Notes under the pieces: model-generated | The model's input: the letters and a program-made list of their open reading frames with translations, nothing else | Database searches by the model: none | What the model was told of the DNA's origin: nothing | Origin: an uncultured Collinsella sp. | Lineage (GTDB): Bacteria; Actinomycetota; Coriobacteriia; Coriobacteriales; Coriobacteriaceae | Assembly: GCA_937982065.1 (NCBI GenBank) | Contig: CALJMO010000055.1 | Coordinates: 1 to 41,152, forward strand | DNA length: 41,152 nt | Direction of reading: 5' to 3' | Shown here: positions 10,213 through 17,185 of the stretch, one piece after another | Position numbering within the stretch: position 1 is the first letter of the stretch | How the letters are laid out: every line of letters begins with the position of its first letter | Position numbers and translations under genes: made by a program

Positions 10213-11289
10213 GTGACGATGGTCCATTTGTCTGACGTGGTGGTGACGAAAGTGTCTAATACCGTTCTCAAACACAAACATGCGACTCGCAACACGTTGG
10301 CGCGGAATAGAATGCTCGCGCGGCTCACGGAGACGGCCAAGCAAGGTGCGCTGCTCGCAACGCATGACAATACCGAGCTCATGTGGCTGCGACGCCATGT
10401 TGGAACCGACGATATCGCGGAGCCCGAGCCGTACCTGTTCTGTTTTCAGCATGATTGGGATGCATTGACGCCGGCGGAGCGAGCGCTGAGGACTATCAAA
10501 GGGCTTGCGGAATTTCATCCCGATTGGGCGTTTTGGGGCTATGACGCGGCGCTTTTGTGGGGTCTGGAGGTGCCGAATGATCTGCTCGGGCCGCGCTTTC
10601 TTGTTAAGACGGGTTGTTCGGTGACGTTGAGCGGCGGGTGCAGGTTGTTGCGTCCGCAGATGGCGGGCGCGCTCGAGCGTGTTGATGGCGTGCGGGTGAC
10701 GTCGTTTTGGCGCACGGTGGAGGATTGCTTACTGCGTGCGCCGTTCTCCTACGGGTTGGCGATTGCCGATTCTGCACTGCGGGCGAAAGGCGCATCACGT
10801 TGGGATTTGTGCGAGCGCCTCCGCGCCGATTGCGAGGGCAGGCGAGGGTATCGCAGAGCACAGGTGATTGCGTCGTATGCGGACGGGCTGTCCGAAAACG
10901 GCGGCGAGTCTCGGTTCCGAGCGTTCTTTATTGCGTACGGCTTTCCAGTTCCGGAGCTGCAGGTGGAGTTTCGCGACCCGCTCGATTCGAGCCAGGTGTT
11001 TCGCGTCGACTATTTTTGGCGGCTCGAGAACGGGACGTGTGTCATCGGCGAGCTCGACGGGAAGGGAAAGTATACCCTGCAGGATGGTGGGGATCGGGGG
11101 TCGGTCGACCCATTCGTGGCAGAACGTCAGCGAGAGTCTCATCTGACGATGCTCGGGCACAAGGTGCTTCGGTTTACGTTTGATGGACTCAAGAACCCGG
11201 GGAAGCTGGCTGAAAAGATGAGACTGGCGGGAATTCAACAGCGGGCCGATCTGGCTGAGGAATGGAGACGCCAGTGGTATGGGCGCTGA
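10213..11289 (+). CDS. AbiEi-like / DUF559-type protein with PD-(D/E)xK nuclease-fold C-terminus
   Basis: A 358-residue protein of the actinobacterial AbiEi-related type. The N-terminal half resembles the type IV antitoxin AbiEi scaffold (GALLATHDNTELMWLRRHV, then ALLWGLEVP and RTVEDCLL). The C-terminal part carries a Vsr/DUF559-like restriction-endonuclease pattern: E in GESRFRAFF, D in FRVDYFW, and E-x-D-x-K in IGELDGKGKY, followed by a conserved VLRFTFD. Start: GTG at 10213 has GGAGG 5 nt upstream; an ATG at 10219 and a TTG at 10195 are less well placed. No AbiEii nucleotidyltransferase toxin is adjacent. It is the only gene here bracketed on both sides by 59-bp element pairs (ending 19 bp before, starting 7 bp after). 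Nuclease activity is inferred from the motif only. Confidence 0.75.
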   Translation: MTMVHLSDVVVTKVSNTVLKHKHATRNTLARNRMLARLTETAKQGALLATHDNTELMWLRRHVGTDDIAEPEPYLFCFQHDWDALTPAERALRTIKGLAEFHPDWAFWGYDAALLWGLEVPNDLLGPRFLVKTGCSVTLSGGCRLLRPQMAGALERVDGVRVTSFWRTVEDCLLRAPFSYGLAIADSALRAKGASRWDLCERLRADCEGRRGYRRAQVIASYADGLSENGGESRFRAFFIAYGFPVPELQVEFRDPLDSSQVFRVDYFWRLENGTCVIGELDGKGKYTLQDGGDRGSVDPFVAERQRESHLTMLGHKVLRFTFDGLKNPGKLAEKMRLAGIQQRADLAEEWRRQWYGR

Positions 11290-11296
11290 GAGGTTT

Positions 11297-11436
11297 TGTC
11301 TCGATCTGTAACGTTTAGAAGTTGTTTGAGTTCGTAATTGTTACAGATCGAGACAAACCGGTGAAACGTCGACCGAATGTCTTGATCTGTAACATCAAGG
11401 GGCCCAATAACCCTGTACCTGTTACAGATCGAGACA
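11297..11436. repeat. Cluster C: two 59-bp palindromic elements
   Basis: Units 11297-11355 and 11378-11436, pitch 81 bp, linker 22 bp. The arms are TGTCTCGATCTGTAACG with TGTTACAGATCGAGACA (one end mismatch), and TGTCTTGATCTGTAACA with the same right arm (one T-G wobble). The cluster starts 7 bp after the stop of the AbiEi-like gene. The rest of the gap to 11588 holds only a C-rich stretch and the amidohydrolase ribosome site. Confidence 0.95.
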
Positions 11437-11587
11437 TTCCCCTGATGTTGCTGGGGTGGGGCTGCAACGTATTCCGTCCCCCCCCACATCCCCTCTTCCC
11501 TCCGTTAACCGATATGTCCGCAGCAATCCTGCCGCGCTGGATAATAATGGACAGATGTTCAAGTTTTCTGAGGGGGAGGAGCTCGAT

Positions 11588-12958
11588 ATGGCGTCTGCCG
11601 ATCGTTCCACGTTGTTTATCAATGCGACCGTCCTGGATGGCTCGAAACATATGGAGCCACAGCCCGATATGGCCGTGGCCGTTGAGCGCGGTGTCATCAC
11701 GTGGATGGGGCCGAGTGCTGTGGCGCAGGCGCCTGCAGGTGCCGAGGTCATCGATCTGGCAGGGGCGTATCTCATGCCAGGCCTCATCAATATGCATGTG
11801 CATCTGTGCGGTTCGGGCAAGCCGGTTTCGGCGGGCGATGCGGGTGCGCTGATGAAAAAGCTCGATAATCCCGTGGGGCGCGCCATCGTGCGCCACATTC
11901 TTAAGGGCAGCGCCCAACAACAGCTGGCAAGTGGCGTGACCACGGTGCGCGGCGCGGGCGACCCGCTGTTTGCCGATCTTGCCGTGCGCGATGCTATCGA
12001 TGCCAGCAAGTATCAAGGTCCTCGCCTGGTGGCGCCGGGAACGGGCGTCACGGTGCCGGGCGGCCATGGTGCAGGCTTGTTCGCCCAGGTGGCCAACAGT
12101 CCCGCCGAGGCAGCCGAACAGGTGCGTGACCTGTATGCGCGCGGTGCCGACGTCATTAAGCTGTTCGTAACGGGCGGTGTGTTCGACGCGACCGAGGTGG
12201 GCGAGCCGGGCGTGCTGCGTATGCCGGTGGAGGTTGCCGCGGCGGCGTGCAAGGCGGCGCACGAGGTTGGCCTTCCTGTCATGGCCCATGTCGAGAGCAC
12301 CGAAGGTGTGAAGGCCGCGCTTGAGGCCGGCGTCGACACGATTGAGCACGGCGCTCCGTTGACGCCCGAGATCCTGGAACTGTACCGCGGCGCCGCGGGT
12401 ACGCAGCTCGAGGGACGTGCGCCGAGTGTGACCTGCACCATCAGCCCGGCGCTGCCGTTTGTATTGCTCGACCCGGAAAAGACCCATTCGACCGATACGC
12501 AAAAGAAGAACGGCGATATCGTGTGCTCGGGCATTATCGAGAGCGCTCGTGCCGCATTGGAAGCTGGCGTTAAGGTGGGCCTGGGCACAGATTCGAGCTG
12601 TCCGTTCGTGACGCAGTACGACATGTGGCGCGAGGTGGCCTATTTTGCCAAGTACGTGGGCGTGAGCAACGCCTTCGCGCTGCATACGGCTACGCAGATC
12701 AATGCCGAGCTGCTGGGGCTGGGCGACGAGACCGGCACGATCGAGTGCGGTAAGGCTGCCGATATCCTGGTGACGTGCGAGAACCCGCTCGATGACCTGT
12801 GCGCACTGCGTGAGCCGACGCATGTGATGTGTCGCGGTGATCTGGTGCGCAAGCTCAAGGTGAAGCGTATTCCCGAGGTGGACGCCGAGCTCGACACGAT
12901 TATGGCAATGCCGGCCGAGGCGCTGGCCGAGGAGCTCGCCCGCGACGGCGTGGCGTAA
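11588..12958 (+). CDS. Metal-dependent amidohydrolase (imidazolonepropionase/prolidase-like)
   Basis: Cytosolic hydrolase of the amidohydrolase superfamily, 456 residues. An N-terminal beta-sandwich segment is followed by the TIM-barrel metal ligands: H70-V-H72 in INMHVHLCG, the candidate carboxylated lysine K191 (VIKLFVTGG), H234 (MAHVEST), H254 (IEHGAPL) and D335 (GLGTDSSCP). The closing GKAADILV segment returns to the sandwich. This set fits the binuclear imidazolonepropionase/Xaa-Pro dipeptidase-like group; the substrate cannot be read from sequence. The frame stays open upstream to a GTG at 11456, but GGGGGAGGAG just before the ATG at 11588, and the family-like opening, favour the later start. 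It stands alone, with terminators after it. Confidence 0.88.
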   Translation: MASADRSTLFINATVLDGSKHMEPQPDMAVAVERGVITWMGPSAVAQAPAGAEVIDLAGAYLMPGLINMHVHLCGSGKPVSAGDAGALMKKLDNPVGRAIVRHILKGSAQQQLASGVTTVRGAGDPLFADLAVRDAIDASKYQGPRLVAPGTGVTVPGGHGAGLFAQVANSPAEAAEQVRDLYARGADVIKLFVTGGVFDATEVGEPGVLRMPVEVAAAACKAAHEVGLPVMAHVESTEGVKAALEAGVDTIEHGAPLTPEILELYRGAAGTQLEGRAPSVTCTISPALPFVLLDPEKTHSTDTQKKNGDIVCSGIIESARAALEAGVKVGLGTDSSCPFVTQYDMWREVAYFAKYVGVSNAFALHTATQINAELLGLGDETGTIECGKAADILVTCENPLDDLCALREPTHVMCRGDLVRKLKVKRIPEVDAELDTIMAMPAEALAEELARDGVA

Positions 12959-12976
12959 GCGCGCGATATGGCGATG

Positions 12977-13001
12977 TGACAAAGGGGCAATCCCTTTGTC
13001 A
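12977..13001 (+). terminator. Hairpin after the amidohydrolase gene
   Basis: TGACAAAGGG (12977-12986) and CCCTTTGTCA (12992-13001) are perfect 10-bp arms around a 5-nt loop, followed by an A-rich run and then a second terminator. Confidence 0.55.
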
Positions 13002-13007
13002 TAATCA

Positions 13008-13044
13008 AAAAAGCCGAGGTCTCAGTGCGAGGCCTCGGCTTTTT
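13008..13044. terminator. Bidirectional intrinsic terminator
   Basis: AAAAAGCCGAGG (13008-13019) and CCTCGGCTTTTT (13033-13044) give a stem with a T-run on both strands. It serves the convergent amidohydrolase (plus) and zinc-ribbon (minus) genes. Confidence 0.85.
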
Positions 13045-13063
13045 ATGCCCCATGGTGTTGCGG

Positions 13064-13537
13064 CTATGAGCGCGTTTCCATCTTGGCGTGGCACTTGGGG
13101 CAGGTGACGCGAATCTTGCCTTTGCCCTTGGGGACGGAGAGCATTTGGCCGCAGTTGGGGCACTTGAGGTATGCCGTGGTCTTGCGGCCCTTCCACATCT
13201 TCTTTGCCGTGCGCTTGGCACGCTCAAAGTCTTCCTTGCTGGTGCCGGCCGCGCGTGAGGTGCTGGCCGCTGCGGCCCCGCCGCCCAAGCTGGTGACGAA
13301 CTTGCCCAAGCCGGGGACATTGGCGGTCGCGGCGACAAAGGCCTCGTTCTCCTTGCGACGTGCATCGGTATTTTTGGACAGGCCGCGCAGCACGCCAAGC
13401 ACGATGACGGCGATGGCAATCCAGCTGAGCCACTGGATGCGGGCAATCGATCCGATCATCGCGATGACGATGCCGGCAAAACCCATCACGATGGTGAGCT
13501 CATCGGCGCCATTGCGACCCTTCATAAAGTCATTCAT
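13064..13537 (-). CDS. Small membrane protein with C-terminal zinc ribbon
   Basis: 157 residues from an ATG at 13537, preceded by GAAAGGC; the frame also stays open further upstream without a better site. Two adjacent hydrophobic segments (near residues 15-50: IVMGFAGIVIAMIG and WLSWIAIAVIVLGVL) are followed by a charged linker. The C-terminal zinc ribbon is CPNCG...CPKC (AYLKCPNCGQM, then RVTCPKCHAKM). The topology suggests a two-pass membrane hairpin with the ribbon in the cytosol. No specific function is recognisable. It lies downstream of csoR on the same strand, separated by a 47-bp hairpin repeat that may end the copper transcript. Confidence 0.8.
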   Translation of the reverse strand: MNDFMKGRNGADELTIVMGFAGIVIAMIGSIARIQWLSWIAIAVIVLGVLRGLSKNTDARRKENEAFVAATANVPGLGKFVTSLGGGAAAASTSRAAGTSKEDFERAKRTAKKMWKGRKTTAYLKCPNCGQMLSVPKGKGKIRVTCPKCHAKMETRS

Positions 13538-13592
13538 GCAAATTGCCTTTCGTTCGATATGCTGCACGCCTTTATACCCGATTTAGAGCAAG

Positions 13593-13639
13593 GGGGACAG
13601 GTCAATCTGCACCAAGGTGGTGCAAACGTACCTGTCCCC
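13593..13639. repeat. 47-bp palindromic repeat, copy 1
   Basis: Outer arms GGGGACAGGT (13593-13602) and ACCTGTCCCC (13630-13639) enclose an inner pair GCACC/GGTGC. A second copy of exactly the same length is at 24655-24701. On the minus strand it lies 10 bp downstream of csoR, where it could also act as a terminator hairpin, but no clear T-run follows. Confidence 0.85.
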
Positions 13640-13649
13640 AATGCACTAA

Positions 13650-13922
13650 TTACTTGGAGAGCTTGTCGACGACGCGTTCGATCTCGGCGAGCTTGGCGGC
13701 TTTGAGATCTTCGTCGCCCGATTCGATTGCCGAAGTCACGCAGCCTTCGATATGCGCCTTGAGCACGTCGGCGTTGATGCGGGCGAGGAGCGCCTGTGTG
13801 GCCATGAGCTGCGTAGAAATATCGACGCAGTAGCGGTCCTCATCGACCATCCGCAGGATGCCGTCGATTTGCCCGCGTGCCGTTTTGAGCATGCGGGTCA
13901 CCGATTTATGGTCTGCCATCAT
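13650..13922 (-). CDS. csoR: Copper-sensing repressor CsoR
   Basis: Cytosolic all-helical Cu(I)-responsive repressor of the CsoR/RcnR family, 90 residues. The Cu(I) ligand triad is complete: C32 (RYCVDIS), H57 and C61 (KAHIEGC), the C-H-C pattern that separates CsoR from Ni/Co-sensing RcnR and sulfur-sensing CstR. Two ATGs stand in tandem (MM); GAGGA lies upstream. It is the last gene of copA-copZ-csoR, so the sensor is probably autoregulated through the operator before copA. A 63-bp palindrome separates it from copZ. Confidence 0.93.
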   Translation of the reverse strand: MMADHKSVTRMLKTARGQIDGILRMVDEDRYCVDISTQLMATQALLARINADVLKAHIEGCVTSAIESGDEDLKAAKLAEIERVVDKLSK

Positions 13923-13966
13923 GGCGGGTCCTCGTTTCTGGTCGATCTTCCGGTTGCCCCCGTCAG

Positions 13967-14029
13967 TTGCGGTGAAATAGTTCTTGTTTGCAGGATTGAA
14001 GCGCTAAAACAGGAACTATTTCACCGCAA
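13967..14029. repeat. 63-bp palindrome between copZ and csoR
   Basis: Arms of 23 bp (13967-13989 and 14007-14029) with a single mismatch around a 17-nt loop. The outermost 17 bp, beginning TTGCGGTGAAATAG, are perfect. No long T-run follows on either strand. It is unlike the 59-bp family in sequence. Possible roles are an mRNA processing or stability hairpin inside the copper transcript, or another dispersed palindrome. Confidence 0.8.
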
Positions 14030-14057
14030 TTTCTGAGGATTGAGTAGGCGGCGTCTG

Positions 14058-14279
14058 CTACGCGGCGGTTACGGACAGGGCGTGGAACTTCTCCCCGGCG
14101 CCCTCGACGGCGGCGGCGAGCTGCTCGGCGGTCACGGTGTCGGCGCACTCCACCTGGACGGTCTGGGTCTCGTGATCGGCGTCGGCGTCGGTCACGCCGG
14201 CAACGTTGAGCAGTGCCGTCTCGACAGTAGCGTCGCAGTGGCCGCACATAAGGCCCGAAGTCTTGATTGTGTAACGCAT
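14058..14279 (-). CDS. copZ: Copper chaperone CopZ (HMA domain)
   Basis: 73-residue single heavy-metal-associated domain of ferredoxin-like fold. The metal motif is MCGHC (C12, C15); the usual GMTC is GLMC here. It should carry Cu(I) in the cytosol to CopA and to CsoR. AAGGAG lies 7 nt before the ATG. It lies between copA and csoR in the same orientation. Confidence 0.92.
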   Translation of the reverse strand: MRYTIKTSGLMCGHCDATVETALLNVAGVTDADADHETQTVQVECADTVTAEQLAAAVEGAGEKFHALSVTAA

Positions 14280-14341
14280 GGGTGTACTCCTTATCGATCG
14301 AGATTATCTGACAGTTTAGTCGTGAACAGCGTCATCTTAAA

Positions 14342-14441
14342 GGCGCGCTGAGGTGCCCGAGATTGCCCCGAAAGAGGAGCGAAGCGTACTTGGGTACGCG
14401 AGCGACGGTTTGAGGGGCAAGGTCGGGTGCTTCAGCGCGCC
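14342..14441. repeat. 100-bp nested palindrome overlapping the copA stop codon
   Basis: The 28-bp outer arms (14342-14369 and 14414-14441) match at 23 of 28 positions. The interior contains a second hairpin, GCGTAC-TTGG-GTACGC. The right arm includes the last codons and the stop (14432-14434) of copA, so the element reaches into the coding end. It lies between copA and copZ and could act as a partial terminator or an mRNA-stabilising structure setting the CopA:CopZ ratio. Confidence 0.75.
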
Positions 14442-16774
14442 GTCTTAGGCTTAAAGGATTTCAGGCGCAGTGCGTTGCTTACGACGCACACGCTCGACAG
14501 GCTCATGGCCGCGGCACCAAACATCGGCGAGAGTTGCCAACCGGTGAGGGGGAAGAACACGCCCGCGGCGAGCGGAATACCGATGCCGTTGTAGAACAGC
14601 GCCCAGAATAGGTCCTGCTTGATGTTGCGGATCGTGGCGCGCGAAAGCTCGATGGCGCGGGCAACGTCCATGAGGTCACTGCGCATGAGCACTACGTCTG
14701 CCCCTTCCTTGGCGATGTCGGAGCCGGTGCCGATAGCAAGGCCCACGTCGGCGCGCGCCAGGGCGGGGGAGTCGTTGATGCCGTCGCCCACCATGGCGAC
14801 CTTGCCGCCCGCATTCTGCAGCTCGCGCACGTGGCGCTCCTTGTCGGCGGGGAGGACGTCGGCGATGACCTGCTTGCTGTTCAGTCCCACGCGGCGGGCG
14901 ATTGCTTCGGCCGTCACGCGGTTGTCGCCGGTGAGCATGCGCACATCGACGCCGAGCTTGCGGAGCGCGACGATTGCCTCGGCACTCGTTTCCTTGACTT
15001 CGTCAGCCACGGCAATGGTGCCGACAAGCTCTCCATTCTTGGTAAAGAACAACGGCGTCTTGCCCTCGGCGGCGAGCTGTTCGGCAAGGCCAGCGGGCAC
15101 CACCACGCCCAGCTCGTCCATCAGGCGCACGTTGCCGGCGGCGATGACATTTTGTCCCTCGCGCGCCGTAACGCCACGACCGGGCACAGCGGCAAAGTCC
15201 TCGACGGTGCGGGCGACAATTCCGCGTGTCTCGCACTCGGCCATAATCGCCTCGGCCAGCGGGTGCTCGCTTGAGCGTTCCAATGCGGCGGCCAGCTTGA
15301 GCAGTGCCTTTTCGCTCATGGCAGGCGAGCCGTCGGCGTGCGCGGCAACCACAATGTCGGTCACGGCCGGCTTGCCGCGAGTGACGGTACCTGTCTTGTC
15401 GAGCACCACGGTGCCCACGCTGCGCAGGTTCTCCAGCGCCTCGGCGCTCTTAAACAGAATGCCCATCTCGGCGCCCTTGCCGGTGCCCACCATAATGGCG
15501 ACGGGCGTAGCCAGGCCGAGCGCGCACGGGCAACTGATCACCAGCACGGCCACGGCGGAGGTGAGCGCCTCGTTTATGCTGCCGGTCAGTGCCATCCACA
15601 CCACAAAGGTCGCGGCCGAGATTGCAAACACCACGGGCACGAACACGCCGGCGACCTTGTCGGCCATGCGGGCGATGGGCGCCTTGGTGGCGTTGGCATC
15701 CTCGACGAGCTTGATGATCTTGGCGAGCGATGTCTCGGCACCCACGCGTGTGGCACGGAAGGTAAACGAGCCGGTGCGGTTGACAGTAGCGGCGTTGACG
15801 GTGTCGCCGGCGGTCTTTTCTACGGGGATGGACTCGCCGGTGAGCGCACTCTCGTCCACGGCCGAGCTGCCCTCGAGCACCACGCCATCGACAGGGATGG
15901 ACTCTCCGGGGCGCACACGCAGGACCTGGCCGGGAAGGATGCTGTCGACGTCGACGGTGGCCTCGCTGCCGTCCTCTGCCACGACGGTCGCGGTCTTGGG
16001 CGCCAGGTCGATCAGCGCCTCGATGGCGCCGCCGGTCTTGGACTTGCTGCGCGTCTCGAGGTATTTGCCCACGGTAACGAGCGACAAAATCGTGCCGGCG
16101 CTCTCAAAATACAGATTGTCCATGCTCGTCATCATTGCCTCGTGCACCTGACCTGTGGCCAGCTGGTCGGCCATGATGAACATGGCGTAGAGCGACCAGG
16201 CGATGGAGGCGGTGGCGCCCACGGCAATAAGGGCGTCCATGGTGGGCGCGCCGTGCACGAGCGATTTAAACCCGTTTATAAAGTACGCGTCGTTGACATA
16301 GACGATGGGGATGAGCAGGACGAGCTCAGTGAGGGCGAGCGTCATGCTGTGGGTATGGTCGGTGAAGACGCCGGGCAGCGGCCAGCCGAGCATGTGCCCC
16401 ATGCCTATGTAGAACAGTGGGATGAGAAATACGATCGAGATGATGAGGCGGGTGCGCATGGCAGAGGCGGCGGCCTCCAGCTTTTTGGTTGGCGACTCCA
16501 TGTGGGCGGCGCCGGACCTGGCTTGCGTGCTGCCGTTTGAGCCGGCGGCACCGGTGCCCGCATCGACGGGCGAGGCCGAGTAGCCGGCACGGTCGACGGC
16601 GGTGCAGATATCGTCGGGGGAGACCTGCGCGGGGTCATAGTCGACCATCATGGAACCGGCGAGCAGGTTGACCGCGACGCTCTCGACGCCGTCGAGCTTG
16701 CTCACGGCGCGGTCCACATGCGCCTGGCAGGCGGCGCATGTCATGCCGCCCACGTCGAACTTATCTTGAGCCAT
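14432..16774 (-). CDS. copA: Cu(I)-exporting P1B-type ATPase
   Basis: Cytoplasmic-membrane pump driving Cu(I) (or Ag(I)) out of the cell, 780 residues. An N-terminal HMA domain (GMTCAAC, C13 and C16) is joined by a Ser/Gly linker (about 73-95) to the membrane region. The intramembrane metal motif CPC is at 415-417 (SCPCALGLATP), the phosphorylation site D459 is in DKTGTVTRGK, an HP motif (SSEHPLAEA) lies in the nucleotide domain, and the hinge GDGINDSPALA is near the end. AAAGGAG lies 6 nt before the ATG. It is first gene of the copper operon, with a CsoR-type operator upstream. Its stop codon lies inside a long palindrome. Confidence 0.96.
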   Translation of the reverse strand: MAQDKFDVGGMTCAACQAHVDRAVSKLDGVESVAVNLLAGSMMVDYDPAQVSPDDICTAVDRAGYSASPVDAGTGAAGSNGSTQARSGAAHMESPTKKLEAAASAMRTRLIISIVFLIPLFYIGMGHMLGWPLPGVFTDHTHSMTLALTELVLLIPIVYVNDAYFINGFKSLVHGAPTMDALIAVGATASIAWSLYAMFIMADQLATGQVHEAMMTSMDNLYFESAGTILSLVTVGKYLETRSKSKTGGAIEALIDLAPKTATVVAEDGSEATVDVDSILPGQVLRVRPGESIPVDGVVLEGSSAVDESALTGESIPVEKTAGDTVNAATVNRTGSFTFRATRVGAETSLAKIIKLVEDANATKAPIARMADKVAGVFVPVVFAISAATFVVWMALTGSINEALTSAVAVLVISCPCALGLATPVAIMVGTGKGAEMGILFKSAEALENLRSVGTVVLDKTGTVTRGKPAVTDIVVAAHADGSPAMSEKALLKLAAALERSSEHPLAEAIMAECETRGIVARTVEDFAAVPGRGVTAREGQNVIAAGNVRLMDELGVVVPAGLAEQLAAEGKTPLFFTKNGELVGTIAVADEVKETSAEAIVALRKLGVDVRMLTGDNRVTAEAIARRVGLNSKQVIADVLPADKERHVRELQNAGGKVAMVGDGINDSPALARADVGLAIGTGSDIAKEGADVVLMRSDLMDVARAIELSRATIRNIKQDLFWALFYNGIGIPLAAGVFFPLTGWQLSPMFGAAAMSLSSVCVVSNALRLKSFKPKTAR

Positions 16775-16821
16775 GGCTTCTCCTTTCCGTGATTCGGTGT
16801 TGGAATTGTTAACCTGCCGAT

Positions 16822-16852
16822 ACTATACACCCATACCCCCTGGGGGTGTCCA
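16822..16852 (-). promoter_or_regulatory. CsoR-type operator in the copA promoter
   Basis: The 13-bp palindrome ACCCCCTGGGGGT (16835-16847), within ATACCCCCTGGGGGTGT, matches the C-tract/G-tract pattern known for CsoR operators. On the minus strand it lies between TGGACA (16847-16852) and TATAGT (16822-16827), a 19-bp spacer, so binding would block RNA polymerase. Confidence 0.8.
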
Positions 16853-16877
16853 GTAATAGTTGGAATGTATGACTTTT

Positions 16878-16890
16878 CGTTACAGATGAG
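16878..16890. repeat. Degenerate right arm of the 59-bp element
   Basis: CGTTACAGATGAG resembles the right arm TGTTACAGATNGAG but has no partner arm. It lies 35 bp before cluster D and is probably a decayed unit. Confidence 0.45.
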
Positions 16891-16924
16891 GGTGGCTGCT
16901 CAATCGGTGACCGTCTCTGCCAAA

Positions 16925-17144
16925 CATCTCAATCTGTAACGTCTGGACCGGTTTTTGAACCATAGCTGTTACAGATTTAGACAAATATTTCAGCCGAAAA
17001 CTAACGTCTCGATCTGTAACAACTAGACCCCGTTTTGCCGAGTATTTGTTACAGATTGAGACAAACAGTTGGCAGGAAACTCAATGTCTCAATCTGTAAC
17101 ATCTAGCAGGGAAATATGACCTCTAACTGTTACAGATCGAGACA
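16925..17144. repeat. Cluster D: three palindromic elements (59, 59, 60 bp)
   Basis: Units 16925-16983, 17005-17063 and 17085-17144; both pitches are 80 bp with 21-bp linkers. The third unit has a 26-nt centre. Arms vary around TGTCTCRATCTGTAACA / TGTTACAGATYGAGACA; the first right arm reads TGTTACAGATTTAGACA. The cluster lies between copA's promoter region and the 3' end of the kinase locus; both neighbours are on the minus strand. Confidence 0.95.
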
Positions 17145-17185
17145 ATTGCCGGGGAGGGGTCCCGTCGCGGCAAGACGCCCGCTGC

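Noticed and set aside
10213..11289. Complete AbiE toxin-antitoxin system
   Set aside because: No AbiEii nucleotidyltransferase gene lies on either side, so only an AbiEi-like protein can be claimed.
11456..11587. Longer N-terminus for the amidohydrolase from an upstream GTG
   Set aside because: The extra 44 residues are Pro/Ser-rich and unlike the family, while a strong ribosome site precedes the ATG at 11588.
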